NCBI GenBank assembly: GCA_037577475.1
Contig: CM075189.1
Location: forward strand, 12,184,839-12,248,838
DNA: 64,000 nt
Reading direction: 5' to 3'
Source of the DNA: Chaunax sp. Z400
Taxonomy: Eukaryota > Chordata > Actinopteri > Lophiiformes > Chaunacidae
A program made the translations under genes and the position numbers. This document shows, piece by piece, positions 1 to 11,733 of the stretch. Under the pieces are notes generated by a model that was not told the origin of the DNA, made no database searches, and saw only the letters and a program-made list of their open reading frames with translations. Position 1 is the first letter of the stretch. Every line of letters starts with the position of its first letter.

Positions 1-1587
1 GATAGGCTCCATTACAGAGACTAGAACCTTTCTATTCAAATAGAAGCTGGTTTTCTTTTGCCTGCAGGCTGAACAGTCCTGCATCTTGTATTTGTTTTCT
101 TGGTCCCTCCAAAGTTTTGTAGAAATCGGTTCAGCACTTTCTACACAATTAAGTCAAATGGAAGAAAAAAAATTACCTCGTAATGTTGGAGAAAATAAAA
201 TGTATAATAATCTATAAATAATGTATCATTAAAAACTAAATTATTTTCTGCTTTTCGATCATTTGAATAAATTTAACCTCAATATTTTTGAGGTTTCAGA
301 CAAAACAAAGACATTTAAAGGCATCATAATCAATAATCAATAGTGAAAATAGTCGTTTCTTCAGCCTTTAAACCTTAACTTTGTTTCACATCAACATGTA
401 TTGGCTACATTTTCACACTTCAGACAGACAGACTGACACTAATTAGAGGTTTTAATCACTCAGAATTTGAATGTTTTTGTTTTTAAATTTTTTATTCAAA
501 TGAGCACAGCATTAAAAAACTGCCGACAATATTTTTTTTAAAACTGCTTGCAAACTGACAAAAGCTGCTCACAAAAGTTTTATCACTTCGTCCAAGTTTG
601 TTCCAAATCTTATTCTGAAGTTCCAAAGTTTATTCTAATGAGAGTTTGTCTGAGAGAACTTCATAAATCCATCCTTAAATAAACTCCACGATCAATTAAA
701 GAAATCTTCTCATTAATTCTGGAGGTATTCTGCTGAAGAACACAACGTTAAGGACAGAGATTTAAAGATTTACAAGAAAATGAGGGGAAGAGAGAATTAT
801 CCTCCAATCAGATCAGAATATATTAACCGACAGCAGACAGAGGCTGTTTTCATATCAGTCTCAAATTAAAGTGGAGGAGGTATTATTGGAGGTACAGTCA
901 GAGGCAAACAGACTAAAACCAGATGGTTGGTTGGTTCACAACCCATAGAATAAACAGTTAAGCTGCTGGACCATCTAAATGAGCAGCTTTTATACATATA
1001 CAGATTTATTTTAGTCTGAAATGAGTTCATATATTCAGGGTTTGATTTTTTAGTCATATCTAAAAAATAAAACAAATGGCGACGTATCATTTCAGCTACA
1101 CACTTAAAAAAGAGAGACAAACACACACATCATCTCAGATATTAGCCAGATGTGAGTCTAGAGTTTGTTTGTATTGATCCAGCTGTGTGAGTCTGTCCTC
1201 ACACCATCTGTTGCCGTCTCCCCCACTTATAGAGGCCCGTTAAGCCTCGGTGCAGAACACACTGCTGAGGGAGGCGACCTGGGCCGGGCCCCGTCAGGGG
1301 CTCCTGACCTCAACTAGGACCTCTGACAGTCTGGACCTGCATCATGGAGGCTCCGCTGGCTGAGACGTTTAGAACATTTAAATCACAATTCTATGCTGTT
1401 CATTAATAAAAACACTGAAGAGTTAACCCAAACCGCAGTATCTCCCTAAACCTGACCAGGTAGCTGCTACATGCTAAATGTAGTAAAGAAAAAAAAGTAT
1501 TTTTTTAAGGAATGCAACATAAAAGCTGATGAAACATAAGACTTCAGCTCTGCTGTTTCTCATTAGCAAACGTTCAGGCATGAATTC
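1..1587. other. Intergenic, AT-rich
   Basis: No gene seen. A scrap of a fish repeat (GAAATCGGTTCAG) at about 100-160. A GC-rich island at 1210-1360 follows a good acceptor (CCCCCACTTATAG); one frame is open for 27 codons (GPLSLGAEHTAEGGDLGRAP...) to TAG at 1315. Confidence 0.5.
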
Positions 1588-1595
1588 TTCAAAGC

Positions 1596-2079
1596 CAGTG
1601 GTGGATGTAGAATTTTTCTAAATCAGGGGCCATAGAGGGGCCACATTTTTTTTTTTTACAGAGGGGCCAACTATATGTCCAACATTCATGCACATTTCCT
1701 TATTCAGTAAGATGTATACACAGAATATTTCACCAGTCATTCATTGTTTGCTGTTGGCTCCATAGCTTTTAGTAAAGACACACATAATTGAATATATTAT
1801 GCAAATTATGCCTTTTTGAAGCACATTGTGTTCATCAAAAAAGTTGAGCAATTATTGAATTTTAAACTAGGAAGCATAAATAAATATAAAACATAAGACA
1901 CTTTTTTCATATTATGTCATACATAAAATAATTGAATTTTTTTTTTTTTTTTTTACATGAAAGAAAATACAGAACAGTTTAGAGGAGAAAAACTTAACAG
2001 GACAGGGGCACTTCATAGGCCAATCAGATTTCAGCTGGGGCCAGTGCCCCATCTGGCCCCGCCCCTGGATCCGCCCCTG
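1596..2079 (+). mobile_element. Non-autonomous hAT-like transposon with perfect 8-bp target duplication
   Basis: A 484-bp element. The left end CAGTGGTGGATGTAG and right end CTGGATCCGCCCCTG are imperfect inverted repeats (CAGGGGCGGATCCAG on the other strand). It is flanked on both sides by TTCAAAGC (1588-1595 and 2080-2087), an exact 8-bp target duplication as made by hAT transposases. Inside are GGGGCC-rich ends and a long T run at 1938-1954. There is no transposase. Two partial relatives lie at 41930-42160 and 51591-51791. Confidence 0.88.
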
Positions 2080-3163
2080 TTCAAAGCAGAAGTCATCCCA
2101 GTATTTTCACTGGATGGAGAAGTTAAAGCTACTGTAGTAGTGATGTCATTTAATTCAGTTTATGACTTAATGTCTGACAGGATGACAGAGAAATCTCTCA
2201 CACTATGAACCCTTAGAGTTTCTAATTACCACTGAGGGTAAACTCACAGGGCACTATCCGACCTTGAAGTCTCGCCCTCTGTTTTAATTCCTCCTATTAA
2301 CTGCCTGCTTCTGTGCACTGAGGCCTCCTCCAATCAAACCCTCATTACTCATAACTTCCCCCTTCTGTCCCTCCGAAATGACCCTTTCAACATCTGGACG
2401 GACTCGCTCTTGAGTTTCCTCCCAACTGCAGTCACACACATGAATCTTTGGCTTCATTTGACGGCAGTAATCAGATGTGTGTGTGTCTGTCGGTGAGGCG
2501 CAATCCAGCTGCCAACTGTGTGGACCTCCAGGAGGGGTGATACTTCACCCTGACTCGAGGTTTGTGATGGACAACTATGGTAATCCGGAGTTCTTCTGCT
2601 TCCCACCAGACGAGGAGCCACACTTCTCTACCTCTTGATGAATTTTCCAATTTCATTTAAATGCTAATTTGAGTTTTATGGCAGTCTTGGGGCTCTTCTC
2701 TCTCAGCAGCAAGATAGATACCCCTCCTTTAGCTCCTGTGTTGTATTAAGCCTCAGTGAACTCCTGTTTGGTCTCATGACGGTTCAGTATGGATCCAAAC
2801 GAACAGAGGGCTCAGCTTCTATGACCAATTTGCCAAACTGGTAATAAGGAACATCATTTGGTCTCTGGGTGTATATAAAAGAACACTGAACGCTGTGCAG
2901 CTAATATAGTCCATTAAAACTCCACTTATAAAATACACCAAGGCTTTAAGGTCATTTTTATTTGCATGCTTCACCCAAACTGCAGTTAAAGGTTGATTAA
3001 AGTATCGATTCAGGTCTCAGGATGACGCCTTGAATCTTTCATGTGTCGTTTCGGTGGAGAGAAGCCGAAAGAAGGGACACAGGAGTAAAAGAGAGTCAAG
3101 AAAATAAGAGAAAATATAGAAAAGGGATTTCTGCAGCTTTCAATAACTTAAGGATCTATTTAA

Positions 3164-3240
3164 CCCTCCTGTTGTGTTCATTTCCTGTTAAGTAGTTTGG
3201 TCATAAAAATACATATGATAATATGTATAATACATACTTT
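3164..3240 (+). mobile_element. piggyBac-like MITE, left-end fragment
   Basis: CCCTCCTGTTGTGTTC follows TTAA (3160-3163). The next bases, ATTTCCTGTTAAGTAGTTTG, closely follow the 61604 copy. No right end nearby. Confidence 0.55.
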
Positions 3241-3827
3241 CATTTTGTTTGGGGAGACAAAAACTGTCCCAGTAAATTAAACATGTATGACTTGGAATAA
3301 AAACAAAACTTGGATCCCAAATCTCTCCTCGTAAGAGTTTTATTCATTAGCTTCAATTCGCTTTTTCTTCCTGACTCAAGCTTCCTGATATAAAAATCAT
3401 AAGCAATAATTCTTATAATCAGTTCAGAAAAAATCCAGCATGTCATTTAAGAAGCTGCTTTACTTTTGACACACATATCTATGTACTGTAAACTGAATAT
3501 CTTTGGACTGCTGGTCAAACAAAACACATCATAAGAGTTGGAAAAATTGTGAAAAACATTCCTGCATTATTGTTTGACATTTTATAGACAATTAAATGAA
3601 AACATAATGAATGCAGAATAGTGAAAATAAAGGTTACTTGCAGCAGACAGATGTCATTATTGAGGAAACTAAACACATGATAATGTCAGGACAGAGTGGG
3701 GGAATAAACACCAGCTGGTATTTTGCACAGACATTGGCTTGAAGTGAATGTCAGAACACTTAATAAAAAGCAATCAGGGATAGTCAATGCACTTTGAGTT
3801 GTCATCAAAAAGTGACCTTTCAGTGCT

Positions 3828-3854
3828 GACTGTCTGTCTGTCTGTCTGTCTGTC
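3828..3854 (+). repeat. (CTGT)n microsatellite
   Basis: Six to seven CTGT units. Confidence 0.9.
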
Positions 3855-6691
3855 CTGACACTGTGAGCCCACTCAGGGTGACTCAGAGGAGATTTTTCAA
3901 TAGCAAAAGCCATAAAAAACCATTGGTCTGTCCAAAGAGCACCTGGAGAGAAAGTGACTCACGACTGCATAAAGTCGGTCGCCGAAGACAAACAGAGACA
4001 CACATAAACACATCGATAGTAAAATCTATGGGCAGAGAATCTCTCACTCCTTTAAAACATCAAACCCAAGATATAAACGTGAGAAACGGTCACAGCCTAA
4101 AAGGAAAGTTGGTGCAGGGTTTTATGAGGACCAGAAAAAAAGGAGGGAACAGGAAAACACTGGATGGAGGACAAACAGTGATGATTATTTAACAGAGCAT
4201 TCCCGAAAGTCTCGATTGTGTAACAAGTCTTGAGTTCAAACACACAGAGTTTTATACTCATTGAAGTCATCAGATTCTTCTTCCCTGAAGGAAACGAACA
4301 AAACTTAATCACATTGTTCCGACAAAGGGTCTCAAATAAGGACGACAACGAGTCCAGTAACCTTAGACTCCCTGGAAGCTAATATTCCCATAGCAACATG
4401 TAAAAGATGAATAAATTCATTCATATTTTCATGTTTTTTGTAATCAAATTTCAAAGTCTTTCAGAAGCCGTATAGCTATGAGCCAGAAAAGCAAGATGCT
4501 AGCAAGATGCAAAGTCAATAGAACTGCGTACGCAAGACCATCCAGCCATCCAGCCGTGTCATTGGGCCTGAATCAAATCTAGCCTAGCGGCTAGCTTCTA
4601 GCTAGTCGCTGAAGTATTGAGTTAAATAGCGAATGGGCTGTAAGATCAAATGATATAGTTATAACCAATGAGGCATCATTAAGCTCAGAGGGGCAGTGTA
4701 GGCTGCTCACAGCTTGTGTGTCACCATCGCCCTCCTGTGGTGAGGATGAGGTACTGAAGGACCGTTTATTTCCAACCTCGAGGTTTCAGCAGCCGGAGCA
4801 TCCATTTAAAACGGTTAACAGACAACTTGGTAGTAGGTGTCATTAATCAGGAATTACTGGACAATCTACAGCCAATCAGATTAGAGTATTCACCCAGGCC
4901 ATTGGTCTAAGCTCTAACAACAAGCACACCCTTAATATTCCTGATCTGCGGTAAAAAAAAAACACGCTGCCAAACACTTCAGACTCACATCCAGGTGGTC
5001 TTTCAGAGGGTGACGTCATGAAATAAGAAAAATAAATAACTTAAAGAAAAGAAAAAGAAAAACATGCTATAAGTGACCTGGAATCCACATCTGTCCCCAG
5101 ATCTGCCTCAGAATCTAAGAATCTCCTCCATGGTCCAAGATCCAGTCAGACAGAACAATTCATCAGAATCTATACACAACGTTTGGAGATATTTTGCAGA
5201 CAAACAAACATAGGTGATCCTCCAACTCTCATAAACAAGTTTGCTGGTTTCACATATCTGTGCGATGCAAATCAGCCACCAGTTGTCATGGTGATTGTTG
5301 CTGCAACGTACGGTGATTCGGTCTGTGCATTTTAGCAGAATTTTTATCATAGTGATCTGAGGTTTATGATATTGACAGGAGTTTTCTAGCAAGCTACAGA
5401 CAGCTAACAGCCAAACAGTCTGCAAATGATTGGGGGCTGCTTAAACACACTGGATGTCAAATTTGCATGAGAGCAAAGCAAAATGCAACCATCCAAAAAC
5501 AGCTTGAAGCTGCCAATATCTGGCATTGTGCTTGTTCAACCATCAACGGAGTAAAACGCTTTTTAAATGTTGGATCCAAAAATGAATTCAGTTTAAAATG
5601 TGTGCTGTTCTCTTCAGCTCCGTCCTCTGAGGATGAGCCCAGCTGTCTCCAGACCAGCTCAGCCTCAGAGCATCGGTTTGTAAACTGAGAAACCAAAAGG
5701 GATTTTATTGAAGCCATTAAAAAGTGACCTCAAGTTCTCCTAAACACAAAGTGAATTTGCAGAGACATAAGCAAACGGTGGGGATGACTCCACCAGAGTC
5801 AGCACGTGTCCCCGGTCCCATTAACCTTAATGGTTGTTTCTGTTAGGCGGTGTTGATGGGAGCTGTTCATGTAGGTCAGACATGCCTGAACATCCCAGCA
5901 GGCAGTGGAAACAAACTGACACCTATTCTCTGCTAAATCAGCCAGAGGAAGAGCCTTACAGCAAACAGCAGAGGTCCATGCAGTGCAAATGATCCACTCA
6001 TTATCCACACAGACCACTGTTACTCTGTGTGTCTGCTCTGTGTGCAGGCGACTGTGTTACATAAATGAGGATTACACTTGACTTTTGAACTCTATACTGT
6101 ATATTTAGAATTAATTGCATTTTCGAGGCAGAATTTTTCACTTGCAGGGTGATGTCATAAAAAAAGGTGAAGAAAATTCATGAGAAGAGTTTAAAAATTA
6201 GACAAAAATGCAATTTCTGTATTTTCCATGTTTAGAATGATAAAAATATTTGTAAATGAATAAGCAGTTTAAACACACAGTCCCATTTTCTGCATTTTTC
6301 CGCTAATCCGATGGGTTTTAAACTGCTTAATGGAAGTTACTCAACCCATAAAGAAACAAATCATCAATTTTATCAAGAAAAAAAAAAGAAATTAAAATGA
6401 GGATTTCATGAATTTGCCAACGACTCATCAGATTCGGTAAGATGACGATTAAGAAAACAGGTTTTCAAGCCCTTTAAAATATTTATTAGAAAGAATTTTG
6501 GAATATTCAAAGAATATTTTTTGTGAATTTGTTTTTTTTAAATTTTAGAAATAAATATGAGTCACGTTATGTTGTACCTGTTCCCTATGTGTGCATGTGT
6601 GTCTACATGAGTCCATTCATGACAAGCGTTTTATCAAAACAGTTGTGTAATGGTCTCTCAAGAAGCAAGAAGGCAGAACTCAGTCATGTAC

Positions 6692-6722
<31 letters not shown>

Positions 6723-6764
6723 GCGTGTGTGCGTGTGCGTGTGCGTGTGTGTGTGCGCGCGTGC

Positions 6765-6799
<35 letters not shown>

Positions 6800-6802
6800 T
6801 GC

Positions 6803-6833
<31 letters not shown>

Positions 6834-6855
6834 TGTGTGCGTGCGTGTGTGTGTG

Positions 6856-6898
<43 letters not shown>

Positions 6899-6967
6899 GT
6901 GTGTGTGTGTGTGTGCGCGCGTGCGTGTGTGTGTGTGTGCGTGCGTGCGTGTGTGCGTGTGTGTTTG
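6692..6967 (+). repeat. (GT)n microsatellite with GC steps, 276 bp
   Basis: Almost unbroken alternating purine/pyrimidine run of GT with many GC interruptions (GTGC, GCGCGC). All reading frames through it are open only because of the dinucleotide pattern. See finding on Z-DNA potential. Confidence 0.97.
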
Positions 6968-9900
6968 TACGCCTTTTTATGGCCGTGCCATAATCCTGGT
7001 AGCCTTAAACATATCCTGGCACAGTGGCACCACAGAGCTGATAACTGACCCAACCTCAGAGTCCATGGCCGAGAGTCAGAGTCAGTATAATAAACCATCT
7101 GTGTACAAATCAACTATATCTACTAGATTAGATCCTTTATTCTGCTGAGAGCTGGAAACTCACAGCAATAAAAAGATATAAAAAAAAGTCCTGCGCTCTC
7201 CTCACCCTTAAGGCAAAGCTTTAATTAGAAAGAATGAAGGAGGTGAACTGTATAATGATCATGTGATCAGTTCATTATTGAGCGAGGAGGAACTTTGACC
7301 TCAGAGCAGAGCCGATCAAACACAACCTAAGATAATCAAACAGGTTTCCTTTTCATGATGAGACGCCCAAATGACGGCGGCTACTTCAACAAGTGGGCTT
7401 TAAGCCTTGAAACATTCAATTATACAGAGTTTAGAATCATCACAAGATGCTTTAGATGCTGATATTTTATTAGCATTAACTAAAGCTAAAGTGTGGCTAA
7501 CAACTGCATGAGTAGCCTGCGTACACGCCCAGCAGATACACGACAATGTTAACATTGTGTTTGCACAAATCCAATGAATGAAAGTTCAATGTTCAATATT
7601 CTCTTAGCCTGTTTGGGTATTAAATTATGTGCAAGCTTTATTGTCTAATATCCTCTATAATAATGTACAGAAGTGTTTATTGAGTGACGTATATAGTTAG
7701 CTGAGGTTGTGCAGAACCTGAATCTGTGTCGTATTTAATGATGCTGTAAAAAAAAAAAAAAAAGCCAACTTTATGAGGCAAAACACAAAGATAGGAAAAA
7801 ACGGAAAAAGGATCTTTTTTGTTTGTTTTGTAGGTTTTCACGATTTTAGATGCAGCACAAATTTATAGCGTGACGTTTACAGACATAAAAATTAGCTACT
7901 AGACAAACATTCAGATTCTTGTTTTAGAGCATTCTGTACCTATAAATATTTTAATGAATGTTTATATAGTATGAGGGTCGTTGTGCCTTAAATTGAAGCA
8001 GCTCAGACGTCTGTAGGAAGGAACGGTGTTCAGAGTAGACCAGTCAACACAGTAGGAGCGCTGCTAAAAATAGGATCCATTACAGTAGCTCATCAGAAGT
8101 GCCCTGGCTGAGCTGGTATAGTTTGACTCATTCCAGCAGCTCAGCACCAAGACACGACTCATAACGTCTGGAATTAAACGCACACTCAGCAAAGACATTC
8201 AGACGTAACTCTACTCTACCTACAGACACCTCCTGTTACTCCTCCTCGTTCTGATGCCTCTAAACAAGAGGAGTCGATTCCTTCAGCTCCACGCGGCGCT
8301 TTAACACCAACACAGATTATTTACGCCTGCAGAGCAGCTCGGCCTCAGAGGAACGTTTGCATAATGAAAACTCCATCCTGCAAAGTAAATACGGCCCTCG
8401 GAGCCTCTCTCACTGTTATGTTCAACACATTCCAGGAGTTCTGCTGCGATGTCCACCACAGACACACTAAACCTGCCTTTGTCTATCTAAACTCCATTTG
8501 TCAATTACCTACATTTTCAAGAATTACAACCAAATCCGGGCAGCTTGCGTCAGTTTGTTGCACGGAGCTTTCTGCTTCAGAGGGAGGTGGAGAGATGGGA
8601 GTACGATGCTGACCAAATGAGGAAGAAAGAAGAAGAAACAGAGAAGGTCTGGCCTCTGATTCAAAAACAGCCTAGATGCATCATATTATAGATGAATACA
8701 GGGATGTGATCCATCAGCTATGTGAAAAAGAAAAAGAAAATGTTTTCTCACTTATGAAGACGTGCAGATCGTTTTTCATGAAATAAAAAGGAAACTAAAA
8801 CAACCCAAACTATTTGAATGGTCAGAACATTTTGTGAGTGAACAGGACTTTGGGTGAGGTTAAACCTTTTAGGGTCACCTGTGTGAAAAGAACACCGTAT
8901 AGAAACGACTGCTCCACTATCACAGAATCACAGTGGTGGTTTTATCTTTTGGGATATTTGATTTTTTTGATTTTTTTCATCAAAACAAGAAAAACAAGTC
9001 GTTATTTGATTTTTCATTAAACATAAATAAATAAATACAAGGTGTTTTCCTTTTTGTGGCCAAACAGGGAGGAGTTAAATAAATAAACCATGATTAGATT
9101 TTTTTTCCCACTTGTTTTTCATTTTTTGATTTCCATTTCTGAAATGAAAATCAAATCAAATACCAAAAAAAGATACACGGAGCCACGACACTGCTCAATT
9201 CAGTGAGAGATATAAAAAACAGCACTAATTATCTATAACAAAAATGAACAGATCACAAAACAAGCAGTAGGAGAATCTATTGTTCCCCTGTGACAATGTT
9301 CCAATTAAAGTTAATCTGAAAGGGAATATTTGCTGTGAAAATTGTTGATGCAGAAACATTCTCTTTAATTTCTCTCTTAAATTTTGGTTTAATTGTTAAC
9401 ATTAAAAAAACATTAAAAAAACATTAAAAAAATGAGAAGCCAACCCTCAACATCCACATCAGCTCAGGTGGGCTGAACGATGAATATCATCAGCTGGAGG
9501 CACAAGGATGAGACACTTTGAGGACAGTGAAATCAGAATGCTGTCCTCCTCATAAAAGAAGAGAAAGACTGGAGAATCCCAGGAATCAAGGAGGAATAAA
9601 GGAAAATGACTTGAGGCTACAAACAAACACACACACTTGGTGTGTTTTATGTTTTAACACAAAATAATACATAAGAATAAATAATGTGATGTTGCTGACA
9701 TTGAAAATCCTACATGTGCTGTTTTTGATATTCTATCAACAAAAGGAAAACTTTTAAACTATAAGACGAGGATAAATTTAACATCAGCTGAAATTAAACC
9801 AATAAAGAAACAATAAAGCAGAAAAATTCAATAATTTATACAATTTAAAGGGCATCTTTAAATAAAGTCAAAGGGTTTTACTGAGACTAGGTTTAACATT

Positions 9901-10239
9901 TCTGTATTCAAATGGGAAACATGTTCAAAGACAAGCCTGCAGAGGGATCACTGGTTAACCTACAAAACCAGACATGGCATTTCAGGGCAGTAAAATCCTA
10001 TTTTTAGGCCACCGTCCCGTCCCTGACATGACTTTGTGCTCAGAGCTGAGCAGGATGAAGGCTGACAGATGTTCTGTCTCTGAGAGCAGGGAGTTTTGAC
10101 ATCTCTGGGATGGAAATCCTTGAAAAGCTCCTTGTGCAACCAAATTCAAACTGAATCCAAATGCACCACCAGGTGTGGGTCGGGATCACACACAAATAAT
10201 GATCCGTTTGAAACTCTGCAAAGATCGATGAGAATTCCT
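6968..10239. other. Intergenic, AT-rich
   Basis: A A-run at 7748-7762 and the ACATTAAAAAA repeat at 9397; nothing else recognised. Confidence 0.5.
9397..9432 (+). repeat. Short tandem repeat ACATTAAAAAA x3
   Basis: Three copies of an 11-bp unit. Confidence 0.85.
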
Positions 10240-10470
10240 GCATTTTTTTTCCTGGTCTGATTTCGACAAAACCTGGTGGGAGGAAGGTGCATGAGCCAAG
10301 AAAGAACCCTGAATTCTTTGAGTGGATCTGGATAAAGAGGCTGATCCATAATTTTCCACTTTCTTTAACATTGTATGACAGGACTTTAACATTTTTCCTT
10401 ACTTACGGAAAAACCACTGAATCAATTTCCACAAAACTCTGTGGAGGTTTGGAGCATGAGAAGGATAAAT
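10240..10470 (+). repeat. Dispersed fish repeat (GGATCTGGATAAAG family), longest copy
   Basis: ACAAAACCTGGTGGGAGGAA, GCATGAGCCAAGAAAGAACC, GTGGATCTGGATAAAGAGGC and CACTTTCTTTAACATTGT follow the order of a common non-coding teleost repeat. Shorter scraps of the same family are at 38160-38315, 36470-36500 (inverted) and 13735-13795 (inverted). Confidence 0.55.
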
Positions 10471-11004
10471 GTGTGGAATTATTTGGCTTTGGCGGAAGTA
10501 CAGTATGCACTCTACTGTGGGCCATTCTAGCTGTTTTGCATATAATCAGATCATAATAATGAAAAAAAGTGATAAGAGATGCTTTTATTTGCATGTTTTT
10601 TAATTCAACAGGCCGGTTCTTAGAGCAAAAACATAAGACAGATGGTAAATTAAATAAAAGACTGGAGAAAAGTCTTGTCTCAGCGAACAGATGGGACGTA
10701 TCTGTAATGTCAGTATAGTGTACAGAGTGGATGAGTGAAAATGTGCTGAATGGCTGTTGTGTTATAAAAAAAAAAGAACCAAGAAAGCCAAAAACAGGTG
10801 TGTGGAGTGAGGCAATCTGGCTGCTGCTCTGGTTCGGATCCAGGGGTCACACTGGGTTCAGGTGTGTCCCGGGCTGTTAATTAGGTCTGCAGCCCCTGGA
10901 GAGTGACACAAACACACCATAGTGGATTTTAATCCTGACACGTTATGCTTATAGTCCATAAATGCTTCTATCACTGAATGAAACACTATTGAAACACTGC
11001 ACTG

Positions 11005-11510
11005 GAGGTTGGAGGTCTGCCACCCAGAATGCATTGCACCAGACCCCAGCGCCTATCCCTGCAGGCGGTGGGTGCTGTGCCAGACCGAGCCCCGTTTAAA
11101 GGTCCGGCTACCAGACGCTCTCCCAGGTCTGACTCCAGCAGGGGGCCCCACGTCTCCCTGCCCTAGCTTCCTCTGTAGGGTGACTGGGCTCAGCCTGAGA
11201 GTCCGGGTGAGGAACTCTGGGTAGAGCCGCTGCTCCTTCGCATCGAAAGGAGGCAATTGAGTTTGTCCGGGCATCTGATTGGGATGCCTCCAGGGCACCT
11301 CCCTTTGAAAGTGTCTGGGCACGGCCAACTGGGAGGAGACCCCGGGGTAGAGCCAGACCTCTCTGGAGGGATTACATATCTCATCTAGACTGGGACTCAT
11401 CATAACCCCTCGGGATCCTTCAGGAGGAAACTGGAAATTGTTGCTGGTAAGAGAGACGTCTGGAATACGCAGCTTAGCCTGCTGCCATCACAACCTGATC
11501 CCACATCAGT
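11005..11510 (+). mobile_element. Non-LTR retrotransposon 3' fragment (RTE-like ORF end)
   Basis: GC-rich block resembling a very common fish non-LTR element. Landmarks are the ACCCAGAATGCATTGCACC region, CAGGCGGTGGGTGC, GGTGACTGGGCTCAGCC, GAGCCGCTGCTCCT, GGAGGAGACCCCGGGG and CTCGGGATCC. In intact copies this encodes the RWLGHLVRMPPGRLP-type tail of the ORF; here stops interrupt it. It ends at a G-rich simple tail (11511-11549). A second fragment lies inverted at 25990. The clade name is from memory and tentative. Confidence 0.65.
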
Positions 11511-11549
11511 GAGAGAGAGAGGGAGGGATGGAGGGAGGGAGGGAGGGAG
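11511..11549 (+). repeat. G/A-rich simple tail with quadruplex-type G runs
   Basis: GAGAGAGA, then GGGAGGGATGGAGGGAGGG repeated. It sits at the 3' end of the non-LTR fragment and is probably its decayed tail. Confidence 0.9.
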
Positions 11550-11702
11550 CATCAACAAGCCGGTGGTGAAGCTTATCTGGTGGACAGTCAAAAGGTACCA
11601 TGGGCAGTAATAAAAAACAACAACAAACAAACATAATTTATACAAACAAAAAAGATAGAAGTCTGAGATTTTATTCATTAATATTTTATCTATTAATATT
11701 TA

Positions 11703-11733
11703 TTGTATTATTATTATTATTATTATTATTATA
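11703..11733 (+). repeat. (TTA)n microsatellite
   Basis: About ten TTA units in an AT-rich flank. Shorter ATT/TTA runs are at 32410-32430 and 48770-48780. Confidence 0.9.

Larger units (their letters stand above)
2088..6691. other. Intergenic
   Basis: Apart from the MITE end at 3164 and (CTGT)n at 3828 I see no feature, except a short acceptor-bounded frame at 5618-5688 (APSSEDEPSCLQTSSASEHR...) that ends in a stop and is not recognised. Confidence 0.5.

Noticed and set aside
6523..7148. Several overlapping long ORFs on both strands (CVCVCV / HTHTHT)
   Set aside because: They exist only because a GT/CA dinucleotide run has no stop in any frame. The same applies to 16941-17584, 21874-22387, 24770-25058 and 37512-37908.
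11053..11403. 116- and 64-codon minus-strand ORFs
   Set aside because: They lie antisense to the RTE-like non-LTR fragment and are artefacts of its GC-rich sequence.
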